A stretch of 64,000 bases of DNA from Granulimonas faecalis. Lineage in GTDB: Bacteria; Actinomycetota; Coriobacteriia; Coriobacteriales; Atopobiaceae. Positions 17,847 through 27,200 of this stretch are shown here, piece by piece. A program made the translations under genes and the position numbers. The number at the start of each line of letters is the position of its first letter. Position 1 is the first letter of the stretch. The notes beneath the pieces were generated by a model. The model was not told where the DNA came from. It made no database searches and worked only from the letters and a program-made list of their open reading frames with translations. Location: NCBI RefSeq assembly GCF_022834715.1, contig NZ_BQKC01000001.1:1462501-1526500 (forward strand). The letters run 5' to 3'.

Positions 17847-18092
17847 ATGGCCATCGAGAGCGGCTACACCCTCTACATGAGCGACCGCACCCACTACGGC
17901 GAGTACCTGCGCGACGGGGACCCGCGCATCGGCAACTACCCGAGGGTCCAGCGGGTGACAGCGGACGGCGTGCTGTCCGAGTACGTGCTGGACCGCAAGA
18001 GCTACGAGGAGTACAAGCGCATGGCGGCCAAGTGGGACGCCGAGTTCAACGCCTGGATGAGCGACGCGCCGGCGGCCGGGGGCGACTCCTGA
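17847..18092 (+). CDS. Small phage tail-region protein of unknown function
   Basis: 81 aa behind a near-perfect ribosome site (AAAGGAGG, 6 nt spacing). Polar and Tyr-rich: it starts with SGYTLYMSDRTHYGEYLRDG and has the later VLDRKSYEEYKRMAAKWD helix. I do not recognise it. It sits between hub and fibre genes and its stop overlaps the fibre start (TGATG), so it may be a fibre chaperone or connector. Confidence 0.7.
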   Translation: MAIESGYTLYMSDRTHYGEYLRDGDPRIGNYPRVQRVTADGVLSEYVLDRKSYEEYKRMAAKWDAEFNAWMSDAPAAGGDS

Positions 18093-19225
18093 TGCCCGCC
18101 GTCGAGCTGGTCACCGGCTACACCGGGGAGGCCCACATCGAAAGCGCCGACGACGGGGGCGGCTACGCCTCCATCGTGGGCCCCGGCAACTACGTGAGCT
18201 CCGACGTGGGGCAGGCCCTGAGGGCCGAGATGCCCGACGCCAACACGTGCCGCGTCCACGACGGCGAGGCATGGTTCGGCGGCCGCCACGTGCGCATCCC
18301 CACCGGCTCCCACGTGGACGTGCCGGTGGAGAGCGGCACCCAGGGCCAGCAGCGCCACGACGTGGTGTGCGTCCGCTACGCGAGGGACGCGGCCACGGGC
18401 GTCGAGTCGTGCTCGCTGGTCTGCGTCAAGGGGGTCCCGGGCTCTCCCTCCGCCCCAGCGACCCTGCCGGGCTCGCCCCTCACGGGCGCCACGTCCTGCG
18501 ACATGCCCCTGTACCGCATCGACCTCAACGGCATCTCCCCCGCCGCCCCGGTCCGCCTCTTCACGCCCATGGCCTCGGCGGCGAACCGCAAGGTGTCGGC
18601 GTCCGAGATAGCGTCCGGGACGCTGCCCGTGGCCCGGGGCGGCACCGGGGCCGCGAGCGCCGACGGGGCGCTCGCCAACCTCGTCAAGGGCCGCATCATC
18701 CGCCCGCAGCACATCGAGATAGGCACGGGCGCGACCAACGGCACGGGCGGGTTCATCGACTTCCACTTCAACGGGAGCTCCGCCGACTACACCAGCCGCA
18801 TCTACGAGCCGGCCAGCGGCACCGTCGACGTCAACGGCACCCGGTTCGTCCGGGGCCAAGGGGACCTCGCCCGCGCGTCCAAGGCCTTCTCCCTGGACGG
18901 CGGGAGGCTCACCGGCAGCGTCAACTACTACATGAAGGGCGGCGTGGGGGTCCTCGACCTGTGGGCGACGCGCAAGGCCGGCGGGTCCATCTCCAACGGG
19001 AGCCGGCCCACGGGCATCGTGCTGCCGACCGCGTTCAGGCCGCCCTACACGGCCAGAAGCGGGATGCTCGCCCCCACCAACAACTACCCCGACCCCATGC
19101 CCTCGGTCTTCTTCGCCGTGGACAGCGCAGGGGCGGTCCACATCAGCTACACCGCGTCCATCGCCCCGGCGTCGGGCTACGAGTGGAACTTCGCCGGCCA
19201 GATGGTGCTGGTCCACGTCGGGTGA
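18092..19225 (+). CDS. Tail fibre/receptor-binding protein
   Basis: 377 aa, ATG overlapping the upstream stop. The first ~120 residues include VGPGNYVSSDVGQALRAEM and a GGRHVRIPTGSHVDVPV segment found at the base of siphophage fibres; then a GTLPVARGGTGAASADGAL collagen-like fibre junction (GGTGA motif around residue 187); the C-terminal ~160 residues are beta-rich with Ser/Thr/Gly/Trp (YMKGGVGVLDLWATRK). This architecture is that of a host-recognition fibre. The GGTG junction also occurs in the hub gene, suggesting exchange of fibre modules. Confidence 0.72.
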   Translation: MPAVELVTGYTGEAHIESADDGGGYASIVGPGNYVSSDVGQALRAEMPDANTCRVHDGEAWFGGRHVRIPTGSHVDVPVESGTQGQQRHDVVCVRYARDAATGVESCSLVCVKGVPGSPSAPATLPGSPLTGATSCDMPLYRIDLNGISPAAPVRLFTPMASAANRKVSASEIASGTLPVARGGTGAASADGALANLVKGRIIRPQHIEIGTGATNGTGGFIDFHFNGSSADYTSRIYEPASGTVDVNGTRFVRGQGDLARASKAFSLDGGRLTGSVNYYMKGGVGVLDLWATRKAGGSISNGSRPTGIVLPTAFRPPYTARSGMLAPTNNYPDPMPSVFFAVDSAGAVHISYTASIAPASGYEWNFAGQMVLVHVG

Positions 19226-19238
19226 GGGGGCTGTTCCC

Positions 19239-19598
19239 ATGGACCCCATGAAGCTCGCCGAGACCGTGGTGACGCTCGCCCTGGGCGGCGTGGTCACGTG
19301 GTGCGTGGCCGCCATCAACCGCATGGGGGAGGCGGGGCGCGCCTCGGAGCGCAGGGAGCTGGAGCGCGACGAGGCTCTGGAGGAGGGGCTCAAGGCCCTG
19401 CTCCGGTGCAACCTCGTGGACTCCTACGACACCTACGTGCTGGGTGACAAGCGCCTCTCCGTGGAGAGGCGCACCGAGATAGACCGCTGCTACGCCGCCT
19501 ACACCGGGCTCGGGGGCAACGGCACCGGCTCTGAGCTGTACCGCAAGATCCGCGAGGTGCCCGTGGAGACCTTCCACGGGATGACGAGGAAGGGTTGA
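19239..19598 (+). CDS. Small phage membrane-anchored protein of the lysis module
   Basis: 119 aa. An N-terminal hydrophobic helix (residues ~8-24, VVTLALGGVVTWCVAAI) is followed by a long charged coiled-coil stretch (ERRELERDEALEEGLKALL) and a Cys residue. Like XhlA-type or accessory holins, it lies just before the holin. The exact role is not shown. Confidence 0.6.
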   Translation: MDPMKLAETVVTLALGGVVTWCVAAINRMGEAGRASERRELERDEALEEGLKALLRCNLVDSYDTYVLGDKRLSVERRTEIDRCYAAYTGLGGNGTGSELYRKIREVPVETFHGMTRKG

Positions 19599-19601
19599 GG
19601 C

Positions 19602-19865
19602 ATGAAAGACATCAAGCGATGGCTGCTCGGCGCCGGGGTGCGCGCGGGCAAGACGGCGGCCCAGACGGCCATAGGCGTCATCGGGGCCGCGGCGGCCATG
19701 GGGCAGGTGGACTGGGCCCTCGTGGGCAGCGGCGCCCTGCTGGCGGCCCTGGTGAGCCTGCTCACGAGCGTGGCCGGCATCCCGGAGGTGGACGGCGGCG
19801 CGAGCCTGCCGACCATGGTGGCGGCGGGCGACATCGGCGAAAGAGACGACGGGAAGGACCTGTAA
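19602..19865 (+). CDS. Holin (r1t-like)
   Basis: 87 aa, starting 3 nt after the previous stop. Basic N-terminus (MKDIKRWLLGAGVRAGK), then two hydrophobic segments (AAQTAIGVIGAAAAMGQVDW and LVGSGALLAALVSLLTSVAG) and an acidic C-terminus. This fits two-membrane-helix holins of the r1t type that form the hole for the endolysin. The endolysin starts 1 nt after its stop. Confidence 0.78.
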   Translation: MKDIKRWLLGAGVRAGKTAAQTAIGVIGAAAAMGQVDWALVGSGALLAALVSLLTSVAGIPEVDGGASLPTMVAAGDIGERDDGKDL

Positions 19866-19866
19866 G

Positions 19867-20775
19867 ATGGCGAAGCTGTACATCATCCCCGGCCACGGGC
19901 ACGGGGACCCCGGCGCGGTCGGGGGCGGCCATAACGAGGCAGACTCCGTGAGGAACCTCGCCAGGCGGGTCAAGGAGCTGGCGGCGGACCCCTCCGACGT
20001 GGAGCTGCACGACTTCTCGCGCAACGCCTACGCCCAAGGGGACCTCAACACGCTCTCCGCGCCCAAGGGGACCATGGTGCTCGAGTTGCACATGGACGCG
20101 GCGGACGGCTCCGCGCGTGGTGCCCACGTCATCATCAAGGACGGCTTCGAGGCCGACGCCTTCGACAAGGCGCTCGCGAAGAACCTCGCGGCCATCCTCC
20201 CGGGGCGCAGCTCCATCATCGTGGGGCGCTCCGACCTCGCCAACGCCAACCGGGCGGCCAGGCGCGGCATCAACTACCGCCTGGCCGAGGTCGGCTTCAT
20301 CGACAACGTCACCGACCGGACCATCTTCAACGACCGTCTGGACGAGATCGCCCGAGCCATCCTGTCGGCGGCGGGCATCGCCGCGAAGGGCGGCGCGGTG
20401 CCGTCCACGCCCGCCACGCCCGTGCCCGCCCCGGCCATCGGAAAGCTCTCCGTCGACGGCTGGTGGGGGTGGGGCACCACCAAGGCCCTGCAGGCGCACA
20501 TCCGCTGCGTCGCGGACGGCGAGGTCTGGGGCCAGTGGTCGGGCAACCGACGGTGGCTGCCCAACTGCGCGGGAGGGTGGAAGTGGGGCGCGAACCCCAG
20601 CGGGTCCCCGGTCATCCGCGCGCTCCAGAGCCGTCTCGGCGCGACGGCCGACGGCATCGCGGGCAGGGACACCGTCCGCGCCCTCCAGCGCAGGCTCGGC
20701 GTCTACCCCGACGGCGTGTGCGGCCCCAAGACCGTCCGCGCCCTCCAGGCCGCGCTCAACGACGGCAGGCTGTAG
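19867..20775 (+). CDS. Endolysin: N-acetylmuramoyl-L-alanine amidase with cell-wall-binding repeats
   Basis: 302 aa. Residues 1-180 form an Amidase_3 domain: the zinc ligands are in PGHGHGDPGA (H), NEADS (E) and LELHMDAA (H), with the catalytic Glu in AEVGFIDN. After a Pro/Ala linker (~184-200), the C-terminal half carries peptidoglycan-binding (PG_binding_1-like) repeats: VDGWWGWGTTKALQ, LGATADGIAGRDTVRALQ and LGVYPDGVCGPKTVRALQ. It cuts the stem-peptide link of the cell wall to release phage, and follows the holin directly. Confidence 0.92.
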   Translation: MAKLYIIPGHGHGDPGAVGGGHNEADSVRNLARRVKELAADPSDVELHDFSRNAYAQGDLNTLSAPKGTMVLELHMDAADGSARGAHVIIKDGFEADAFDKALAKNLAAILPGRSSIIVGRSDLANANRAARRGINYRLAEVGFIDNVTDRTIFNDRLDEIARAILSAAGIAAKGGAVPSTPATPVPAPAIGKLSVDGWWGWGTTKALQAHIRCVADGEVWGQWSGNRRWLPNCAGGWKWGANPSGSPVIRALQSRLGATADGIAGRDTVRALQRRLGVYPDGVCGPKTVRALQAALNDGRL

Positions 20776-20808
20776 CGGGGCCCTCGTTTATACCCGGCAC
20801 AGACAAGC

Positions 20809-20841
20809 CCCCGGCCCCAGCGATGGGGTCGGGGCGTTTTT
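20809..20841 (+). terminator. Intrinsic terminator after the endolysin
   Basis: CCCCGGCCCCA pairs with TGGGGTCGGGG (one G-T wobble) around GCGA, then CG and five T. It ends late phage transcription. Confidence 0.8.
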
Positions 20842-21041
20842 CGTGCGCCGCCTCAAAGCGGTGACCCTTGCCTGAGGTGTCTCAGCCGTCGTACCGAGAC
20901 GCCCGTTTGGTTTTCAACACCGTAAAGCTGTTTATGCCTGACCGGAGACCTTGGCACAAGATGGCACAGACCACCCGGAAATGCATACAAGAAAAGAAAG
21001 CTCCCGGCACCGGGTCGGGTGCCGGGAGCTGCGCGTTCTCA
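20842..21041. other. Probable prophage right junction (attR region)
   Basis: After the endolysin terminator a less GC-rich 150-nt stretch (TTTTCAACACCGTAAAGCTG; AAGATGGCACAGACCACC) leads to the 3' side of a tRNA-Leu gene. Prophages commonly integrate at the 3' end of a tRNA, and host-like genes start beyond it. The true att core needs the left end, which is outside the window. No integrase is visible here. Confidence 0.5.
20998..21030 (-). terminator. Terminator downstream of tRNA-Leu
   Basis: AGCTCCCGGCAC and GGTGCCGGGAGCT form a near-perfect stem; on the minus strand it is followed by TTTCTTTTCTTG. It lies 12 nt past the tRNA 3' end. Confidence 0.75.
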
Positions 21042-21127
21042 TGGTGCCCGAGGTGAGACTCGAACTCACACGGGGTTGCCCCCAGGGGTTTTTGAGACCC
21101 CCGTGTCTGCCATTCCACCACTCGGGC
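21042..21127 (-). tRNA. tRNA-Leu (anticodon CAA)
   Basis: On the minus strand the acceptor arms GCCCGAG/CTCGGGC pair, followed by an encoded ACCA end. The anticodon stem GGGGT/ACCCC holds the loop CTCAAAA, giving anticodon CAA for UUG codons. A long variable arm (TGGGGGCAACCCC) and a T arm GTGAG-TTCGAGT-CTCAC complete a class II leucine tRNA. It is intact despite lying beside the prophage end. Confidence 0.93.
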
Positions 21128-21137
21128 GGGCCCAGCC

Positions 21138-21143
21138 ATTCTA
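21138..21143 (-). promoter_or_regulatory. Candidate -10 box of tRNA-Leu
   Basis: On the minus strand TAGAAT lies about 11 nt upstream of the tRNA 5' end. No clear -35 is seen. Confidence 0.45.
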
Positions 21144-21174
21144 GCAGAGACGCCGCAGGCCCACGGCCTCGCCC

Positions 21175-21855
21175 CTACCGGCTGGCCCGGCCGTTGAGGT
21201 AGGGGTTGTCCCGGAGCTCGTCGGCCATGGTCGTGGCCTCGCCGTGGCCGGGGAGCAGCACGGTCTCGGGCGGGATGAGGCCCTTGAGGCGCTCCAGGGT
21301 CTCCCCCATCACCTCGGGGTCGCCGCCCACGAGGTCGGTGCGGCCCACGGTGCCCTTGAAGACGGTGTCGCCGGTGAACGCGATGCCGTCGCCCAGGAGG
21401 ATGACGCCGCCCTCGGTGTGGCCCGGGGTCTCGATGACGGCCATGGTCACGCTGCCCACGGTCACGGTGTCGCCCTCGCGGAGCAGGCGAGAGGGCTCTG
21501 GGGCATCGTCGTCGTAGGGGATGCCCAGGCTCCCCACGCCGCCGGCGTGCATGGCGCGCTCGGCGTCGCCCGCGCCGATGGCGAAGGGCACGTCGCCGCC
21601 CAGGGCCTCGACGAGCGCGGCCACGCCGCCCACGTGGTCGCCGTGGCCATGGGTTGCCACCACGAGGTCCACGGCGACGTCGGACAGCTGCCCGGCGATC
21701 CCGGCGCCGCAGAAGCCCGGGTCCACCACCATGGCATGGCCGTCGCTCACCAGCGCGTAACAGTTGGTCTCGATGGGGCCCACGGTGAAGGCGCGGATCT
21801 CCACATGGGAGTCCTCGGGGTCCTCTATCTCTCGCTCGTCAATGGGTTCGGCCAT
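21175..21855 (-). CDS. MBL-fold metallo-hydrolase (glyoxalase II-like)
   Basis: 226 aa. The metallo-beta-lactamase zinc motif THGHGDHVGG is at residues ~68-77, with further ligands in TPGHTEGG and the later GDTVFKG and LLPGHGEAT segments. This pattern is that of the hydroxyacylglutathione-hydrolase-like group (thioester hydrolases), whose substrate cannot be named here. The start lies only 1 nt after the Rel stop, so the genes are co-transcribed (Rel first). A short acidic N-terminal tail precedes the core. Confidence 0.85.
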   Translation of the reverse strand: MAEPIDEREIEDPEDSHVEIRAFTVGPIETNCYALVSDGHAMVVDPGFCGAGIAGQLSDVAVDLVVATHGHGDHVGGVAALVEALGGDVPFAIGAGDAERAMHAGGVGSLGIPYDDDAPEPSRLLREGDTVTVGSVTMAVIETPGHTEGGVILLGDGIAFTGDTVFKGTVGRTDLVGGDPEVMGETLERLKGLIPPETVLLPGHGEATTMADELRDNPYLNGRASR

Positions 21856-21856
21856 G

Positions 21857-24202
21857 TCAGGCCCTCCTCTTCATCTGGTTGGCACCCTCGCCGGGCATGA
21901 TGCGCCGCGCGTCGTAGACGCTGGGCACCCGGCTGACGGCTGCCAGGAGGGGGTCGAGCAGGCTCGCGTCGGAGATGAGCACGAGGAAGCGCAGGCGCGC
22001 GAGGCCCGACGAGGTCACCTGGGTGGCCGCCGAGAGGATGTTTCCCCCGGCGTCGGCCAGGGCAATCGTCACGTCCTTGAGAAGGCCGATCCTGTCCGTG
22101 GCCTCCACGACGATCTCCACCTGGAACTGCGTGGCCCCGCTGGTGTCCCAAGCGACGTCGATCATGCGCTCGGGGTGCGCCATGAGGCCCTTGACGTTGG
22201 GGCAGCTCGTGCGGTGCACGGAGACACCGCGGCCGCGGGTGATGAAGCCCACGATGTCATCGCCGGCCACGGGGTTGCAGCAGTGGGCCAGGTGCACGAG
22301 GAGGTCGGGGTCGTTCTTCACCACGACGCCGCAGTTGGAACGCTTGCGCTCCTGCTGGCGGCGCGCCCGGTTGGCGCCGTGGGTGGGCAGCATGGGGCGG
22401 TCCTCGGAGAAGACCCGCTTGAACTCCTCGGCTTCCTCGGCAGCCTTCTTGGCGGCGGCGAGCTGGGCCGGCGAGCCCTCCTCGAGCACGTTCTCCACCT
22501 TGTTGGCCACCGACTTGGGCGAGAGCTTGTTGGACCCGATGGCGGCGAAGAGGTCGTCGGGCGTCGTGAACTTGAGCGTCTCGCACACCTTTGCGATGGC
22601 GCGCACGGAACGCCTCGTGGAGATGCCGTAGCCCTTCTTGCGCAGCTCGACGGCCAGCATGGAGCGGCCCGACTCGGCGTCGGTGCCCTTGTTCACCGAG
22701 GTGAAGTACTTGCGGATCTTTGCCCTCGCCGAGGGGGTGCGCACGATGTTGACCCAGTCGGCCGACGGCTTGGAGTTGTTGTTGGTGAGGATCTCAACGC
22801 GGTCGCCGGTCTGCAGGTGGTAGGTGAGCGGCACCACGGCGCCGTTGACGCGGGCGCCCACGCAGTGGTTGCCCACCTCGGTGTGCACGGCATAGGCGAA
22901 GTCCAGGGGCGTGGAGTCGCGCCTGAGGCTCATGACCTCGCCCTTGGGGGTGAAGATGAAGATCTCGTCGTCGAAGAGGTCCACCCGGAGGTCCTGGAGG
23001 TAGCGGCTCGGGTCGTCGATCTCTCCCTCCACGGCCCAGTCGAGGCTGCGGCGGATGTGGGAGATGGTGAGGTCGATGGACCGGTCGCTGGAGCTCATGG
23101 CGCCGCTGGAGTTGCCCGAGCTCTTGTAGAGCCAGTGGGCCGCGATGCCGTACTCGGCCTGCTCGTGCATCTCCTTGGTGCGGATCTGGATCTCGATGGG
23201 CCGGGCGTCGGGGCCGATGACCGTGGTGTGGAGCGAGCGGTACAGGTTGGGCTTGGGCGTGGCGATGTAGTCCTTGAAGCGCCCGGGCAGAGGGTGCCAA
23301 AGCGAATGGACCGAGCCCAGGACCGAGTAACAGTCCCCCACGGTCTCGGTGATCACCCGGAGGGCGATGAGGTCGTAGATGTCCGAGAAGTCCTTGTTCT
23401 TGCGCTGCATCTTCTGGTAGATGGACCAGAGGTGCTTGGCGCGGCCCGTGATCTGGTAGCCGGAGAGGCCCGCGCCCTTGAGCTCGTCGTCCAGCACCTT
23501 GATGGCCTCGTCGGTGGCCACGAGGCGCTGCTCGCGCGACTCCTGGACCATGCGGGCGATGCGCTGGTACTCCTCGGGCTCGAGGTAGAAGAAGGAGAGG
23601 TCCTCGAGCTCCCACTTGACGGAGCTGATGCCCAGGCGGTCGGCCAGGGGCGCGTAGACGTCCATGGTCTCGCGGGCCTTGAACTGGCGGCGGTCGGGCT
23701 TGAGGGCGGCGAGGGTCCGCATGTTGTGGAGGCGGTCGGCCAGCTTGATAATGACCACGCGGATGTCCTTGGACATGGCGAGGAACATCTTGCGCAGGTT
23801 GAGGGCCTGCTTCTCGTCGGTGGAGCCCACATCGATGTTGGTGAGCTTGGTCACGCCGTCCACGAGGTCGGCCACGGTCTGGCCGAACAGGTCCTGCAGC
23901 TGGTCCTTGGTGGCCGGCGTGTCCTCCACGGTGTCGTGAAGGAGGGCCGCGCACACGACGTCGTCGTCCATGCGCAGGTCGTGGGCCAGGATCAGGGCCA
24001 CCTCGACTGGGTGGTTGATGTAGGGCTCGCCGCTCCGGCGCTTCTGCTCGGAGTGGAAGTCGGCCGCGAAGAGGTAGGCCTCCTCGACCTTGGCCATCTG
24101 GGCCGGCGTCATGTACAGCTCGCACGTCTTTCTCAGCTGGCCGTAGTTGTCTGCGCCCACTCTCGGGGTGGCGTGGACGCCCTGGACCTCCGTGCTATCC
24201 AT
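21857..24202 (-). CDS. rel: Bifunctional (p)ppGpp synthetase/hydrolase (RelA/SpoT family)
   Basis: Makes and degrades the stringent-response alarmone (p)ppGpp. The frame is open to 24730, but ATG at 24202 with GAGGGGAGGGG upstream gives a normal 781-aa Rel. Domains: HD hydrolase (H64, then LLHDTVEDT with the HD at ~89-90), synthetase (around 240-370, with RVIT and the RSLHTTVIG loop), TGS (around 410-470, SLRRDSTPLDFAYAVH), and a C-terminal ACT domain (QFQVEIVVEATDRIGLLKD, ~705 onward). Both catalytic halves look intact, so it is likely bifunctional. The RecJ-RecQ gene lies 34 nt upstream, suggesting an operon. Confidence 0.95.
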   Translation of the reverse strand: MDSTEVQGVHATPRVGADNYGQLRKTCELYMTPAQMAKVEEAYLFAADFHSEQKRRSGEPYINHPVEVALILAHDLRMDDDVVCAALLHDTVEDTPATKDQLQDLFGQTVADLVDGVTKLTNIDVGSTDEKQALNLRKMFLAMSKDIRVVIIKLADRLHNMRTLAALKPDRRQFKARETMDVYAPLADRLGISSVKWELEDLSFFYLEPEEYQRIARMVQESREQRLVATDEAIKVLDDELKGAGLSGYQITGRAKHLWSIYQKMQRKNKDFSDIYDLIALRVITETVGDCYSVLGSVHSLWHPLPGRFKDYIATPKPNLYRSLHTTVIGPDARPIEIQIRTKEMHEQAEYGIAAHWLYKSSGNSSGAMSSSDRSIDLTISHIRRSLDWAVEGEIDDPSRYLQDLRVDLFDDEIFIFTPKGEVMSLRRDSTPLDFAYAVHTEVGNHCVGARVNGAVVPLTYHLQTGDRVEILTNNNSKPSADWVNIVRTPSARAKIRKYFTSVNKGTDAESGRSMLAVELRKKGYGISTRRSVRAIAKVCETLKFTTPDDLFAAIGSNKLSPKSVANKVENVLEEGSPAQLAAAKKAAEEAEEFKRVFSEDRPMLPTHGANRARRQQERKRSNCGVVVKNDPDLLVHLAHCCNPVAGDDIVGFITRGRGVSVHRTSCPNVKGLMAHPERMIDVAWDTSGATQFQVEIVVEATDRIGLLKDVTIALADAGGNILSAATQVTSSGLARLRFLVLISDASLLDPLLAAVSRVPSVYDARRIMPGEGANQMKRRA

Positions 24203-24236
24203 GACCTGCCCCTCCCCTCGTTTTTTACGGTTGGGT

Positions 24237-27200
24237 TCAACTATCGCACAGAACCCCGAAGGTGGGGGCGATGGGGCGATCGATGTGCTCGGCCAGGGCC
24301 TCGGCCGGGGCGTGCAGGACCCACTCGGAGAACGTGCGGAACCCCTCCCGGCTCCGCTGACCCTCGCGGTAGCGCACCGACGAGGTGAGCTCCATGTGGC
24401 CCGGGTTCTGGGCCATGGAGAGGCGCCGGCCGTCCCCGAAGCCCTCCTGGGAGCAGAAGCCGAGCTCGCTGAAGACGCCGATGCCCGAGGAGACCGCGGC
24501 CTCGGTGAGCCCGCCGCCGCCGGGGAGCGTGCGGGCGAGGTCGAGCACCTGGCCGTCGGACTCGGCCACGGTGCCGCCGCTCGGGGCGCCCAGGGTGCGC
24601 AGGGCCCGGTAGAGGGCCACCAGGGCCTCGCGGGCCGGCGCGGCCGAGGAGAGCACGGCGTCGTTGGTGGGGGCGTCCGCGGGGCCGAAGAGCGCGTGGA
24701 CCCAGGCCGGGCGCCCGTCTCGGCCGGCACGGCCGCTCATCTGGTTGAACTGCACGGTGTCGAAGGGCAGCGACCAGAGCACGACATGGCGGACGTCGGG
24801 GAGGTCGACCCCCTCGCCGAAGGCGGAGGTGGCCACCACGCAGCTCACCCGGCCGGACCGGAAGGCCCGCTCCACGGCCACGCGGCGGCCGCGGTCCAGG
24901 CCGCCGTGGTAGAAGGCCACGCGGTGGGCGAGGTCGGGCAGCCGGTGCCGCAGCTCGCGGGCGACGGCGCAGGCGGCGTCGCGGGTGTTGACGTAGACGA
25001 TGCACCGCTCCCCCGACGACGCCACGGAGGCGGCGTAGGCGCCCCGGTCGCGGAGGCCGCGGTGGTCCGCCACGGAGAGGTTGGACCGCACGGTACGGTC
25101 CACGACCACACGGTCCACGGAGAGCAGCCGGCAGACCTCCTGGGCCACGGAGTCCGACGCCGTGGCGGTGGCGGCGAGCACCTGGGGCGACTCCAGGAGG
25201 GACAGGACCTCGGGCATGTCCTGGTAGGCGGCGCGGTCGCCGCCGTGGCCCATGGCGGCGTGGTGGGCCTCGTCAACCACGACGAGGCCCACGCGGCCCG
25301 AGGCGGCGAAGCGTCTCCGGTGGATGGAGAGGAACTCGGGCGTGGTGAGCACCACGTCCACCGAGCCGTCGGCGAGGCCGGCGAAGGCGGCGTCGCGCTC
25401 GTGGGCGGGGGTCTCGCCCGTGAGGACGCGCACCCCGATGCCGAGCCCCGCGAACGCACGCTCGAGGTGGAAGGCCTGGTCGTTGACCAGGGCACGGAGC
25501 GGGAAGACGAGCACGGAGGCCCGCCCGCCGGCCACGGCCAGGCGCGCCGCGTGGAGGTGGAAGACGAGGGACTTGCCGCGGCCGGTGGCCATGACCTCGA
25601 GGACCGACTGGCCCTCGGCCAGCATGCCCAGGGCAGTGGCCTGGGCGGGCAGCAGGTCGCGGTCGCCGATGAGGGAGCGGCGCAGGGCGTCGGTGAGCCC
25701 GGGGGCGTCGAGGGCCGCCAGGCGGGCGCGCTCGGACGCGGGGTCGGGGCCGTCAGCGACGGCGTCGTCGCCGTCCGCGGCCGCACCGGGAACCGGCGCG
25801 TCGTCGGGGCACGCGGGGCCCTCGCCCCCGTCCCCGCCGTCGCCGGAGGCGCCGTCGCGGTAGAGGATGTCGCGCACCATGAGCTTGACCTTGGAGCGGC
25901 CCTGCCAGGTCTCCACCACGGCCTCGAACACGAGGTCCACGGCGCCCTCCCAGGAGAGCGCCCGCTCCACGTCCGGGGCGCGGAACATGATGGCCGCCAC
26001 GGAGTTGGCGCCGTCGCTGACGAAGAAGCGCACGTGCTCCCCCGTGGCGCCCACGGCCGCGGCGGAGCGCATGGTGACGCCCCGCACGGCGAGGAGCGGC
26101 TTCTTGTTGCCCTGGCCGAAGGGGCGCAGGAGGTCGAGGCCCTGGACCACGGGCATCGTGAGCTCGTCGAGGGTGACGACGCAGGCCACCTCCCCCACCG
26201 AGGCGAACTGCTCCGGGGGCAGGGCGGAGAGCTCCCCCGAGAGGCGGTCGCGGAACTCCGGCAGGCGGTCGGCCGGCAGGGTGACGCCCACGGCGCCCGC
26301 ATGGCCGCCGAACCGCGTGAGGAGGTCCGAGCAGCCCTCCACGGCGTGGAAGAGGTCCACGGACCCCACGGACCTGCCCGACCCGCGCGCCTCGCCGTCG
26401 GCCACCGAGAACAGCAGGCAGGGCACGTGGTAGCGGTTGACCATGCGGCTGGCCACGATGCCCTTGACGCCCTCGTGCCACCCCTCGCCGCCCAACACGA
26501 GGCAGGGCCCGCCGTCGTACTCCTCGGCCGCCCGGGCCGTCACCGAGGCCGCCATGGACGCCTCCGTGGCCCGGCGCTCGTCGTTGATGGCCTCCAGGCG
26601 GCCCGCCAGCGTGGCGGCCTCCACGGGGTCCTGGGAGACGAGCAGGTCGAACGCCACGTCGACGTCGCCCATGCGCCCGGCGGCGTTGAGGCGCGGCACG
26701 AGCGAGAACGGCAGGTCGTCGGCCTCGATGGAGGAGAGGTCGGCGCGGCTGGAGGCGGCGAGCGCCACGAGACCCGGCCGGGAGGTGCGCCGCATGGACG
26801 CGACGCCGTCGGCCACGAGGGCGCGGTTCTCGCCCACGAGCTCCATCATGTCGCTCACGGTGCCCAGGCTGGCGAGGTCGGTGTAACCGCGCCAGAGGTC
26901 GGGCCGGCCCAGGCGGCGGCCCAGCTCGCAGACGAGCTTGAGCGCCACGCCGGCGCCGGCGAGGTCGCGCGACGGGCTCTCGGGGTCGAGCTTGGGGTCG
27001 GTGACCGGCACGCCCCGGGGCACGGAGGAGCCGGGCTCATGGTGGTCGGTCACCACGACGTCGATGCCGCGGGCGACGGCGGCCGCCACCTCGTCGGCGC
27101 TCGCGATGCCGTTGTCCACGGTGACGATGAGGTCGGGCGAGCAGGCGGCCGCCACGCGCTCGAGGGCGGCGGCGGAGAGGCCGTATCCCTCCCCGAAGCG

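Noticed and set aside
20882-21139. Minus strand frame reading through tRNA-Leu and its terminator
   Set aside because: It is an artefact of the tRNA sequence (FESHLGH motif seen whenever tRNA-Leu is translated).
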